Part shown: piece after piece, positions 8,090 to 15,780 of the stretch
How the letters are laid out: each line of letters begins with the position of its first letter
Numbering within the stretch: position 1 is the first letter of the stretch
Assembly: GCA_049680295.1 (NCBI GenBank)
Contig: JBAUHN010000258.1
Coordinates: 1 to 29,817, forward strand
DNA length: 29,817 nt
Direction: 5' to 3'
Source: JBAUHN01 sp049680295
GTDB lineage: Bacteria; Pseudomonadota; Alphaproteobacteria; Rhodobacterales; Rhodobacteraceae
Notes under the pieces: model-generated
Told to the model about the DNA's origin: nothing
The model's database searches: none
What the model saw: only the letters and a program-made list of their open reading frames with translations
Made by a program: the position numbers and the translations under genes

Positions 8090-8896
8090 ATGGCCCATGC
8101 AAAAAATCACGATTATCACATTCTGAACCCCTCAATCTGGCCGCTGATTGGCGCCTTGGGTGGTTTCGCGATGTTTTTTGGCGCAGTGCTTTGGATGCAC
8201 GACGTAACGCCCTGGCTGTTTTTCGCAGGCCTGGTTGCGGTACTCTACGTCATGTTCGCATGGTGGTCCGATATTGTAACCGAAAGCCATATTGGCGATC
8301 ATACGCCTGTGGTCCGCATCGGCCTGCGCTATGGCTTTATCCTGTTTATCATGTCCGAAGTGATGTTTTTTGCGGCATGGTTCTGGTCATTCTTTAAACA
8401 TGCGATCTATCCGATGAACGAATATATCGGATCGGAATACGTGGCCCCTTACGTTTATCCCGTGGATGCGTTCCATCTGCCACTGATCAACACGTTGATT
8501 TTGTTGCTGTCGGGCTGTGCTGTGACTTGGGCGCACCATGCGCTGGTGCACGAAAACAACCGCAAGGATCTGATTGCGGGTCTGGCGATCTCCATCGTTC
8601 TGGGCGTGGCATTCACCGGGCTGCAGGCCTATGAATATGCGCATCTTCTGCACGAAGGTTGGGAATTTGGCGGCGACAAGTTCTATTCTAACTTCTTTAT
8701 GGCCACCGGTTTTCACGGTTTTCACGTGGTCGTCGGCACGATCTTTCTGACGGTCTGTCTGATCCGTGCGATCAAAGGGCACTTTACACCCGAAAGACAC
8801 GTCGGTTTTGAGGCCGCCGCCTGGTACTGGCACTTTGTCGATGTGGTGTGGTTGTTCTTGTTTTTCGCCGTCTACATCTGGGGTGTTCCGGGCTGA
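8090..8896 (+). CDS. ctaE: cytochrome c oxidase subunit III
   Basis: Subunit III is a core membrane subunit of the aa3 oxidase; it stabilises subunit I during turnover and supports proton uptake. The product is 268 residues with seven predicted membrane helices, as usual for the family. The conserved acidic residue in the helix reading FIMSEVMFF (Glu90) is present, as are the AHHAL, FYSNFFMATGFHGFHV and WYWHFVDVVW signatures. The start at 8090 follows a GAGG element about ten bases upstream. It ends the oxidase run and is followed after about 40 bases by a strong intrinsic terminator. Confidence 0.98.
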   Translation: MAHAKNHDYHILNPSIWPLIGALGGFAMFFGAVLWMHDVTPWLFFAGLVAVLYVMFAWWSDIVTESHIGDHTPVVRIGLRYGFILFIMSEVMFFAAWFWSFFKHAIYPMNEYIGSEYVAPYVYPVDAFHLPLINTLILLLSGCAVTWAHHALVHENNRKDLIAGLAISIVLGVAFTGLQAYEYAHLLHEGWEFGGDKFYSNFFMATGFHGFHVVVGTIFLTVCLIRAIKGHFTPERHVGFEAAAWYWHFVDVVWLFLFFAVYIWGVPG

Positions 8897-8937
8897 TCCA
8901 TACGGATTGCAAGTTAGGTTTCTGAACCCGATCCCTG

Positions 8938-8966
8938 AAAGGCGCGCCTTACCCGCGCGCCTTTTT
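8938..8966 (+). terminator. intrinsic terminator after ctaE
   Basis: A perfect 10-base-pair stem (AAAGGCGCGC with GCGCGCCTTT, the last Ts being shared with the T-run) encloses a seven-base loop and is followed by five Ts ending at 8966. It lies 42 bases after the ctaE stop and only 18 bases before the surf1 start, so it should separate the oxidase genes from the surf1-thrC group, at least partly. Confidence 0.85.
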
Positions 8967-8984
8967 CTCTGACCTGAGGTTTTC

Positions 8985-9668
8985 ATGCGGCGTTTGTCAT
9001 TCCTCTTGATCTTTGGCATCGGCGGCGCGGCGATTCTCATCAGCCTGTGTGTCTGGCAAATGCAGCGCCTTGCGTGGAAAGAGGCTGTGATAGCCAGAAT
9101 AGAGGGTCGGATCATCGCTGATCCTGTACCGCTTCCCCCGGCGCCTGATCCAGACGCGGACGCCTATTTGCCGGTGACAGTTACCGGTACTCTTAGCGCC
9201 GATTTCATCAAGGTTCTGGTGTCCAAAAAACAGGTCGGCGCAGGCTACCGTATTGTCAGTGCGATGGATCATCCCGATGGTGCCATTCTGGTGGATCGCG
9301 GCTTTGTAGCGGTGAACGATGCAAAGGATGTGGACTTCATCGGCGACATTGACCCGGTCACTGTCACAGGCAACCTGCAATGGCCGCAGGAAACCGACGG
9401 TTTTACGCCCGCACCTGATCAGGATCAAAACATCTGGTTCGCGCGGGATGTGGACGCGATGGCGTCCTTTTTGGGAACCCGTCCGATTTTGCTGGTTCAG
9501 CGCGAAAAGTCGGGAACAAACCAAGGTTTGACGCCGATGCCGGTAGACACCGCTGCCATTCCCAACGATCACTTGCAATATGCGATCACCTGGTTTTCGC
9601 TGGCCGTCATCTGGCTGGCAATGACTGCCTTCTTCCTGCGCCGGTCTGGCGCTGCCAAACAAGACTGA
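8985..9668 (+). CDS. surf1: SURF1 family oxidase assembly protein
   Basis: Surf1 proteins assist heme A insertion into oxidase subunit I. The 227-residue product has the expected plan: an N-terminal membrane helix (about 5-23) ending in the signature WQMQRLAWKEA, a periplasmic domain, and a second helix (about 201-219) preceded by the conserved NDHLQYAITWF motif. GAGG lies about seven bases before the ATG. It lies just after the terminator that closes the oxidase gene run and five bases before thrC, so its transcript is probably shared with thrC and the peptidase gene. Confidence 0.95.
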   Translation: MRRLSFLLIFGIGGAAILISLCVWQMQRLAWKEAVIARIEGRIIADPVPLPPAPDPDADAYLPVTVTGTLSADFIKVLVSKKQVGAGYRIVSAMDHPDGAILVDRGFVAVNDAKDVDFIGDIDPVTVTGNLQWPQETDGFTPAPDQDQNIWFARDVDAMASFLGTRPILLVQREKSGTNQGLTPMPVDTAAIPNDHLQYAITWFSLAVIWLAMTAFFLRRSGAAKQD

Positions 9669-9673
9669 AACCG

Positions 9674-11062
9674 ATGCAATATATATCTACCCGTGGCACT
9701 GCCCCGATACTGAACTTTGAACAGGCGATGCTGACTGGTCTTGCCCGCGATGGCGGCCTCTATGTGCCTCAGACGATCCCGACACTTGGCCGGGATGAAA
9801 TCGCTGCCATGGCAGGGCAGCCCTACGAAGAGGTGGCCTACCGGGTGATGCGGCCATTTGTCGGCGATGTGTTCACAGACGATGAATTTCGCGGCTGTAT
9901 TGACCGCGCCTACGCCGGTTTCGGCCATGCCGCCCGCGCGCCACTGGTGCAATTGGACGCCGGACATTTTCTGCTGGAACTGTTCCACGGCCCGACGCTG
10001 GCGTTCAAAGACTTTGCGATGCAGTTGATCGGCCAGATGTTTCAGGTCGCATTGGGACGCAAAGGCGAACGCGTGACAATCGTTGGCGCGACATCTGGTG
10101 ATACCGGGTCCGCTGCGATTGAGGCGTTTCGCGGGTTGGACAATGTCGATGTGTTTATTCTGTACCCGCACGGGCGCGTGTCCGAAGTCCAGCGCCGCCA
10201 GATGACGACGCCGACGGAAACAAACGTGCATGCACTGGCGATGGACGGCGATTTTGACGATTGTCAGGCGCAACTCAAAAACATGTTTAACGATTTTGAG
10301 TTCCGCGACGGGGTTCGGCTGGCGGGCGTAAATTCGATCAACTGGGGCAGGGTGCTGGCGCAGGTGGTGTACTACTTTACCGCGGCCGTATCCCTGGGCG
10401 CGCCGCACCGGCGTGTCAGCTTTACGGTACCCACGGGTAACTTTGGCGATATCTTTGCAGGCTACATTGCCAAACAAATGGGTCTGCCGATTGATCAACT
10501 GGTGGTGGCCACCAACCAAAACGACATTCTGCATCGCTGCCTGTCGGGGCAAGGCTATCACAAAGGTCAGGTGCAGGCGTCGATCAGCCCGTCGATGGAT
10601 ATTCAGGTCAGTTCAAATTTTGAACGCGCGCTCTTTGATGCGTTTGATCGCGATGGATCAGCGGTGGCACAGTTGATGGACGAGTTGAAACAGGGCGGCT
10701 TTGACGTAAGCCAGGGTGCGATGCAGGTCTTGCAATCGCACTATACATCTGGCCGCGCCTCGGAAGCGGAAACCAGTGCGACGATCACATCGGCCTTGAA
10801 AGCATCGGGTGAGTTGTTATGCCCGCATTCCGCAATCGGGGTGAAAGTTGCGGATGAGACCCGGAAAACCGGCACCCCGATGATCACGCTAGCCACGGCG
10901 CATCCGGCCAAATTCCCAGACGCGGTTGAAGCTGCAAGCGGCATCCGCCCGCCCTTGCCTTCGCGCATGGCTGATCTGTATGACAGGTCGGAACGCGTGA
11001 CCCGCGTGGCAAATGATCTCACTGCATTAAAGACGCATATCAAAGGAAACATCGCTTCGTGA
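9674..11062 (+). CDS. thrC: threonine synthase
   Basis: ThrC converts O-phosphohomoserine to threonine with pyridoxal phosphate, the last step of threonine synthesis. The 462-residue length fits the long form of the family found in proteobacteria. The N-terminal MQYISTRG and DGGLYVP segments, the PLP lysine Lys112 in HGPTLAFKDFAMQ, and the phosphate-binding GATSGDTGSAAIEAF loop are all present, along with PTGNFGDIFAGY. It starts five bases after surf1 and its TGA overlaps the GTG start of the M16 peptidase by four bases. The aspartokinase that opens this pathway is encoded about 9 kb further right. Confidence 0.98.
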   Translation: MQYISTRGTAPILNFEQAMLTGLARDGGLYVPQTIPTLGRDEIAAMAGQPYEEVAYRVMRPFVGDVFTDDEFRGCIDRAYAGFGHAARAPLVQLDAGHFLLELFHGPTLAFKDFAMQLIGQMFQVALGRKGERVTIVGATSGDTGSAAIEAFRGLDNVDVFILYPHGRVSEVQRRQMTTPTETNVHALAMDGDFDDCQAQLKNMFNDFEFRDGVRLAGVNSINWGRVLAQVVYYFTAAVSLGAPHRRVSFTVPTGNFGDIFAGYIAKQMGLPIDQLVVATNQNDILHRCLSGQGYHKGQVQASISPSMDIQVSSNFERALFDAFDRDGSAVAQLMDELKQGGFDVSQGAMQVLQSHYTSGRASEAETSATITSALKASGELLCPHSAIGVKVADETRKTGTPMITLATAHPAKFPDAVEAASGIRPPLPSRMADLYDRSERVTRVANDLTALKTHIKGNIAS

Positions 11063-12321
11063 CGTTGCAACAACATCGGCTGTCCAACGGCTTTCGCATT
11101 ATTACGGAACATATGCCTTCGCTGGCCTCAGCCTCGATTGGTGTTTGGGTCACGGCGGGTGCGCGTCACGAAACCAGTGATCAGAACGGCATCGCGCATT
11201 TTCTTGAACATATGGCCTTTAAAGGCACCAAGACCCGCAGTGCGGTGCAGATTGCCGAGGCCGTCGAGGACGTAGGCGGTTTTATCAATGCCTATACGTC
11301 GCGAGAAGTGACGGCCTATTATGCACGCGTTTTGCAAAATGATGTGCCGCTGGCGCTAGATGTGATTTCCGATATTTTGCTGAACCCGACGTTGGACCCT
11401 TCTGAAATCGAAGTTGAACGCGGTGTGATTTTGCAAGAAATCGGCCAATCGCTGGATACGCCGGACGATGTGATTTTCGACTGGTTGCAGGATCAGGCCT
11501 ATCCGGATCAACCGATGGGGCGCACGATTCTGGGTCCGGTGGAACGGGTGTCCAACTTTAGTCAGACAGATCTTTCGGGTTTTATCGGTCAGCATTATGG
11601 GCCTGAGCAAATGATCCTGTCCGCCGCAGGTGCCGTGGATCATGATGCAATTGTCAAAATGGCCGAGGCACTTTTTGGAGAAATGACGCAAAAACCTGCG
11701 TTTCAAGTGGATGCGGCACGTTTTTCTGGCGGCGAGATCCGCCATGTTAAATCACTGGAGCAGGCGCATTTTGCGCTGGCCTTTGAAAGCCCCGGATACC
11801 GCGATCCGAAAATCTATACCGCCGAGATTTACGCCTCGGCTTTGGGCGGCGGCATGTCGAGCCGCCTGTTCCGCGAAATTCGTGAAAACCGGGGTCTTTG
11901 CTATTCGATTTTCGCCCAGGCCGGTGCCTATGCCGATACTGGCATGACCACGATCTATGCGGGCACCAGTGCTGAAAAGCTGGGCGAATTGGCGCATATC
12001 ACCATTGATGAGATGAAGCGCGCCGCCAGTGATATGTCCCCCGCCGAAGTGGCCCGCGCCCGCGCACAGATGAAAGCGGGTTTGTTGATGGGGCTGGAAA
12101 GCCCGTCCAACCGGGCCGAACGGTTGGCCAGGTTGACGCAAATCTGGGACCGCATCCCGCCGCTTGAGGAAACCTTGGCAATGATAGATGCCGTAACAAC
12201 CGGCGACGTGCGCGAGTTTGCCGAACATATGGCAGCCTCGTCACCGGCGGCATTGGCGCTATACGGCCCTGTAGACGCCGCACCATCGCTTGCAGAATTG
12301 CAGGAGCGACGTGCCGCGTGA
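11059..12321 (+). CDS. M16 family zinc peptidase (processing-peptidase-like)
   Basis: This 420-residue protein resembles the beta subunit of mitochondrial processing peptidase and its bacterial relatives. The inverted zinc motif HFLEH (His47, Glu50, His51) is intact, and Glu127 in GVILQEI is correctly placed as the third ligand. The glycine-rich loop GGGMSSRLFREIRENRGLCYS in the C-terminal half is also typical. The start is a GTG at 11059 that overlaps the thrC stop in a GTGA junction, with AGGA about ten bases upstream inside thrC, which indicates translational coupling. It lacks a signal peptide and is probably cytoplasmic. Its natural substrates cannot be inferred. Confidence 0.94.
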   Translation: MTLQQHRLSNGFRIITEHMPSLASASIGVWVTAGARHETSDQNGIAHFLEHMAFKGTKTRSAVQIAEAVEDVGGFINAYTSREVTAYYARVLQNDVPLALDVISDILLNPTLDPSEIEVERGVILQEIGQSLDTPDDVIFDWLQDQAYPDQPMGRTILGPVERVSNFSQTDLSGFIGQHYGPEQMILSAAGAVDHDAIVKMAEALFGEMTQKPAFQVDAARFSGGEIRHVKSLEQAHFALAFESPGYRDPKIYTAEIYASALGGGMSSRLFREIRENRGLCYSIFAQAGAYADTGMTTIYAGTSAEKLGELAHITIDEMKRAASDMSPAEVARARAQMKAGLLMGLESPSNRAERLARLTQIWDRIPPLEETLAMIDAVTTGDVREFAEHMAASSPAALALYGPVDAAPSLAELQERRAA

Positions 12322-12905
12322 TGCTTCTGCCAAAGCGGAAATTGCGGATCGAAACCGAGCGGATGACGCTGCGCCCGCCGATCCATGCCGATTTCCGCCC
12401 CTGGTCGGCATTGCGCGCCTCAAGCATCGAATACTTAACCCCGTGGGAGCCAAGCTGGGCGCAGGATCATTTGTCACGCAAGGCTTTTACCAACCGCGTC
12501 TACTGGGCGAACAGATCAGTGTCATCGGGCACGGCATTGCCGCTATTTATGGTCGAGCGTGATACCAAATCGCTTTTGGGGGCGATTACGCTGGACAATA
12601 TTCGTCGCGGCCCGGCGCAGGCCGGAACGCTGGGCTATTGGACCGGAGAAGCCTTCGCGCGCAAAGGATACATGCGCGAGGCCATTCAGGCCGTCGTGCA
12701 TCACGCATTTTCGCGGCTCGACCTCAGCCGGATTGAGGCCGCCTGCCTGCCCGAAAATGCGGCGTCGCGCGGATTGCTGGAAAAATCAGGGTTCAAATAT
12801 GAAGGCGTCGCACAAAGCTATCTGCAAATCGACGGACGTTGGCGCACCCATGTTCTTTATGCAATTTTGCGCAATGATCGTCGCGGAAAGACACACGCGG
12901 GATAG
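12321..12905 (+). CDS. GNAT acetyltransferase, RimJ/RimL-like
   Basis: This is a GNAT-fold acetyl-CoA-dependent N-acetyltransferase of about 194 residues. It matches the RimJ (ribosomal protein S5 N-terminal acetyltransferase) subgroup: an N-terminal IETERMTLRPP strand, a central LGYWTGEAFARKGYMREA acetyl-CoA-binding segment and a C-terminal ENAASRGLLEKSGF segment. The ATG at 12321 overlaps the last base of the peptidase stop codon (TGATG); a GTG one codon earlier is an alternative. It is probably the last gene of the surf1-thrC-peptidase run. Ribosomal protein acetylation is suggested by similarity only. Confidence 0.88.
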   Translation: MLLPKRKLRIETERMTLRPPIHADFRPWSALRASSIEYLTPWEPSWAQDHLSRKAFTNRVYWANRSVSSGTALPLFMVERDTKSLLGAITLDNIRRGPAQAGTLGYWTGEAFARKGYMREAIQAVVHHAFSRLDLSRIEAACLPENAASRGLLEKSGFKYEGVAQSYLQIDGRWRTHVLYAILRNDRRGKTHAG

Positions 12906-12957
12906 CGGGTTGATCGCGCAGGCTATGGCAATCAGCAGCGACAGGTTTATGTAACGA

Positions 12958-13710
12958 TTGTCAGGTGCGAAGACTAAGGGAACGGATGTCGGAAGTGAAA
13001 AGAATGCGCGGCTTGAACGATCTGGTCAAAGATACGTGAAACGGTTGCTGGACGCCACTTTGGGCAAATGGCTACGGCATTTTTTCTTTGTCCTGATCCG
13101 AACCTACTATGCGCTGTTCTACAATGTCAGTTGTTCCAACAAACATCTGCTACAGGATCATCCCGGCGCGCTTGTCCTGGCGACGCATGTCAGCCGCCAT
13201 GACGGTCCGCTGATATCTGCGATTCTATATTCAACGATGCGCATACGCCCGACGGTGCACTACGACGAATACCACAGTTGGTCGCAGTGGTTTCCAATGT
13301 TCGTGGCCTCGGCCATCCCGATGAGTTCTCCTAAAAGCTGGCCCGAGGAAAAGCGTCAAAATCGCAAGGCGCAGACGTTGCGCGTTATCCATAAGGTGCT
13401 GGCGAATGCAAATTCGATCCTGTTGTTTCCTGCGGGCAAGGTGCGCAGGCAATCACAAGAGATCATCGAACCCTATTATTCGGGCGCACATGATATTCTG
13501 CGGGCCGAGCAGGAAACGCCGGTATTACTGCTAAAAATTGACGGCTTGGGAAAATTTCAATTCGCCAAATATGATGCTTTCTGGAGCTTTCTGGGGATCA
13601 AGAAGGGGCGCCGTCATGTGAGCGTCCAGATTGAGCCGGTGACGGAACTTGACCCGTCGATGGCACTGGCAGATTTCAACAAACATTTGGAAAGTTTGCT
13701 AAATTCCTGA
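12958..13710 (+). CDS. PlsC-like lysophospholipid acyltransferase family protein
   Basis: The product (up to 250 residues) belongs to the glycerolipid acyltransferase fold. Motif I, H-x4-D, is His77 to Asp82 in ATHVSRHDGPL. A motif III-like FPAGKVRR occurs at about 157-164, with Ala where the common FPEGTRS has Glu. A hydrophobic stretch at about 41-57 may be a membrane anchor. It probably transfers an acyl group to a lysolipid at the inner face of the cytoplasmic membrane, but the acceptor is unknown. The start is uncertain: the frame opens with a TTG at 12958 after a distant AGG, and a GTG at 13036 is the next choice. A likely terminator follows the gene. Confidence 0.78.
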   Translation: MSGAKTKGTDVGSEKNARLERSGQRYVKRLLDATLGKWLRHFFFVLIRTYYALFYNVSCSNKHLLQDHPGALVLATHVSRHDGPLISAILYSTMRIRPTVHYDEYHSWSQWFPMFVASAIPMSSPKSWPEEKRQNRKAQTLRVIHKVLANANSILLFPAGKVRRQSQEIIEPYYSGAHDILRAEQETPVLLLKIDGLGKFQFAKYDAFWSFLGIKKGRRHVSVQIEPVTELDPSMALADFNKHLESLLNS

Positions 13711-13714
13711 ACAT

Positions 13715-13747
13715 AGGGGGCACCGACACCGGTGTACCCTGCGTTTT
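13715..13747. terminator. terminator hairpin between convergent genes
   Basis: Bases 13715-13740 form an 11-pair stem, including one G-T pair and interrupted by one mismatch, around an ACAC loop. The core is CACCG paired with CGGTG. A TTTT run follows at 13744-13747 on the plus strand. It sits five bases after the acyltransferase gene and just past the end of the leftward flavin reductase gene. Confidence 0.6.
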
Positions 13748-14351
13748 AGTCGTCTGGGCGAATAAGCTCAAAAACTTCCGCGATTTTTGTATAGTCACGA
13801 TATCCCAGCCGCGCGAGGGGCTGGAAGGTGGTTACGTCAAACCGTCCGTTTACAATTGCATTGTCACGCATGTGGACGCCGACGACTTCGCCCAGCACCA
13901 GAAAGTTGGAGGCTCCTTTCAGCGGCACGATCTGTGTCATCTTGCATTCCAGAGATGCAGGCGCATCCGCGACACGGCTGCAAGCAATCGTTTCACAGTC
14001 AGCCATTGCGACGCCCGCGCACGCGGCTTCATCTTCGCTTTTGGACATTGTTTCCGAGCTGACGTTCATCGCGTCTTTGGCAGCGTATTCGACGATATTG
14101 ACACAAAACACCCCGGTTTCGCGAATATTGGTCACGCTGTCTTTGGTGTCGCCCTGATCCTCTTTCGACCCGGTCGAGGCGAACATAACCTGCGCAGGCG
14201 TATAGGCGATGCCGTTGAAAAAGCTGTAAGGTGCCAGATTGTTTTCGCCCGCTGCACTGCGGGTTGATATCCAGCCAATGGGCCGGGGTGTCACGATTGC
14301 GTTGAAGGGGTTATGCGGCAGGCCGTGGCCATCTTCGGGTCGGTAAAACAT
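13746..14351 (-). CDS. flavin reductase-like domain protein (DIM6/NTAB family)
   Basis: This 201-residue protein has the split-barrel FMN-binding fold of flavin reductases and related flavoproteins. The N-terminal half shows family features: NPFNAIVTPRPIGWIST, then LAPYSFFNGIAYTPAQVMFAS, and DTKDSVTNIRETGVFCVNIV. Members reduce FMN with NAD(P)H for a partner oxygenase or act as stand-alone flavoproteins; no partner is adjacent, so the role is open. The ATG at 14351 is chosen because AGGAG lies six bases upstream; a TTG one codon earlier is unlikely. It is divergent from the YhbS-like acetyltransferase gene. Confidence 0.87.
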   Translation of the reverse strand: MFYRPEDGHGLPHNPFNAIVTPRPIGWISTRSAAGENNLAPYSFFNGIAYTPAQVMFASTGSKEDQGDTKDSVTNIRETGVFCVNIVEYAAKDAMNVSSETMSKSEDEAACAGVAMADCETIACSRVADAPASLECKMTQIVPLKGASNFLVLGEVVGVHMRDNAIVNGRFDVTTFQPLARLGYRDYTKIAEVFELIRPDD

Positions 14352-14447
14352 CAAAAGCTCCTGATCAATTGCCCCAGAGGTAACGTCATGCTAGGGCCGG
14401 GACCACCTGAATTTTTTGCAATGAATTGACCGCTGAATGGCCACCAT

Positions 14448-14942
14448 TTGTATCAGCTGACCGTGGAACGCCCAAACGACCATTGGGAGGTCGAGGCGCT
14501 TTTTGACCTGTGCTTTGCACCGGGCCGCGAAGCGTTGTCGTCGTACCGTCTGCGTGATGGTGTGGATCCGGTTGTGGGGCTAAGCCATGTCGCCCGGGAT
14601 GCGAACGGCATTCTGGCAGGCGCTGTGCGCTATTGGCCTGTCTCAATTGGAAAAGCTTCTGCGCTGTTGCTTGGCCCGATTGCCGTACACCCAACCCGGC
14701 AGGGCGAAGGTTTGGGGCGGGCATTGATCGAAGCCTCGCTAAGTCTGGAGGCCGCGGCCGATTGGCAACGTGTAATGCTTGTTGGCGATGCGCCTTACTA
14801 TGGACGCTCGGGCTTTGCGCGCCTAGAGGGCGTCAACATGCCGCCGCCAACCAACCCCAACAGGGTGCTTGGCCGCAGTCTTGTACCGGGGGCGTGGGAC
14901 GGTGTCACAGGTGATGTGATCCAGTGGAAGAATGAGCGCTGA
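14448..14942 (+). CDS. GNAT acetyltransferase, YhbS-like
   Basis: This small N-acetyltransferase (164 residues) has the GNAT acetyl-CoA-binding loop in LGPIAVHPTRQGEGLGRALIE and the typical YhbS-type ending in which APYYGRSGFARL precedes a proline-rich loop. The substrate is unknown. The start is unusual: the frame is closed by a TGA at 14427-14429 and contains no ATG before the conserved region, so TTG at 14448 or GTG at 14463 must be used, and no clear ribosome binding site is seen. It faces away from the flavin reductase gene and precedes the EcsC gene by 64 bases. Confidence 0.85.
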   Translation: MYQLTVERPNDHWEVEALFDLCFAPGREALSSYRLRDGVDPVVGLSHVARDANGILAGAVRYWPVSIGKASALLLGPIAVHPTRQGEGLGRALIEASLSLEAAADWQRVMLVGDAPYYGRSGFARLEGVNMPPPTNPNRVLGRSLVPGAWDGVTGDVIQWKNER

Positions 14943-15006
14943 TCTTAGATGGCGCGGGTGCATTGAAAATCCCAACCTCTGACCCAACATTGATTATCAT
15001 GTCAAA

Positions 15007-15780
15007 GTGCGAGGTTTGGGGTTGCTGGAAATTGTAAAAACTGTCGATGTAGAGGTCGAATTAAACCGGCTCGCTGCGCGTTACACGCAAGCCGGGGGTC
15101 TTGGGATCGACGTGCTGAATATGATTGGTGGCGGGGCTGACAGTTTATTGGGGCGCTTGCCAAATCCTGTGCGCCAAGGTTTGCAGGATGCCACGATCCT
15201 TGCCCTCAATCATGCGATGAAGGCGGCCCATTCCAGCCGCGCCGTGGTCGGCGATCAAAGTGGTTGGTTGAATTCGTCCGTAAGTGCCGCAATGGGGGCT
15301 GTTGGTGGTATGGGCGGATTGCCGACGGCCTTGGCAGAAATGCCGGTGACGACGACATTGCTGTTGCGGGTCATTCAGGGTGTGGCAGTGGAGCACGGGT
15401 TTGATCCGGCGGCGGAAAACGTGCAATTTGATTGTGTGCAGGTCTTTGCATCTGCTGGACCGCTGGAAAATGACGACGGTGCGGATCTGGGATTTTTGTC
15501 GGCGCGGATGACGCTGAGCGGGGCGGCGTTGCAGAGCATTATTGCCAAAGTCGCCCCCCGATTGTCGGTTGTGTTGGGGCAGAAACTGGCGGCCCAGACG
15601 GTGCCTGTCTTGGGGGCCGTGGCAGGGGCCGCGACCAACTATGCCTACACCAGCTATTATCAGGATATGGCGCATGTGCATTTTGGCCTGCGCAAATTGG
15701 CGATAGATGCAGATGTGCCGTTAGACGCTCTGGTTGACCAGTTGCGCCGCCGCATGGGGCACAGTGAACTGGCGCTTTAG
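15007..15780 (+). CDS. EcsC family protein
   Basis: The 257-residue product resembles the EcsC domain family, named after the third gene of the Bacillus ecs ABC-transporter operon; its biochemical function is not known. Features are an N-terminal helix-rich segment, glycine-rich hydrophobic stretches (GAVGGMGGLPTALAEMPVTTTLLLRVIQ), and a C-terminal AGAATNYAYTSYYQDMAHVHFGLRKL segment that looks characteristic of the family. The start is a GTG at 15007; the frame has no ATG after the upstream TGA at 14980 and no clear ribosome binding site. Its TAG lies inside the end of modC on the other strand. Confidence 0.82.
   Translation: MRGLGLLEIVKTVDVEVELNRLAARYTQAGGLGIDVLNMIGGGADSLLGRLPNPVRQGLQDATILALNHAMKAAHSSRAVVGDQSGWLNSSVSAAMGAVGGMGGLPTALAEMPVTTTLLLRVIQGVAVEHGFDPAAENVQFDCVQVFASAGPLENDDGADLGFLSARMTLSGAALQSIIAKVAPRLSVVLGQKLAAQTVPVLGAVAGAATNYAYTSYYQDMAHVHFGLRKLAIDADVPLDALVDQLRRRMGHSELAL

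Noticed and set aside
7198..8091. 297-codon open frame on the minus strand
   Set aside because: It is antisense to the end of ctaB, the small gene and ctaG, which are tightly packed real genes.
9569..10561. 330-codon open frame on the minus strand
   Set aside because: It lies opposite surf1 and thrC, both clearly real, and its translation is histidine- and arginine-rich shadow sequence.
13036..13710. Shorter acyltransferase starting at GTG 13036
   Set aside because: No ribosome binding site precedes it and it would start close to the first hydrophobic segment; kept only as an alternative to the TTG start.
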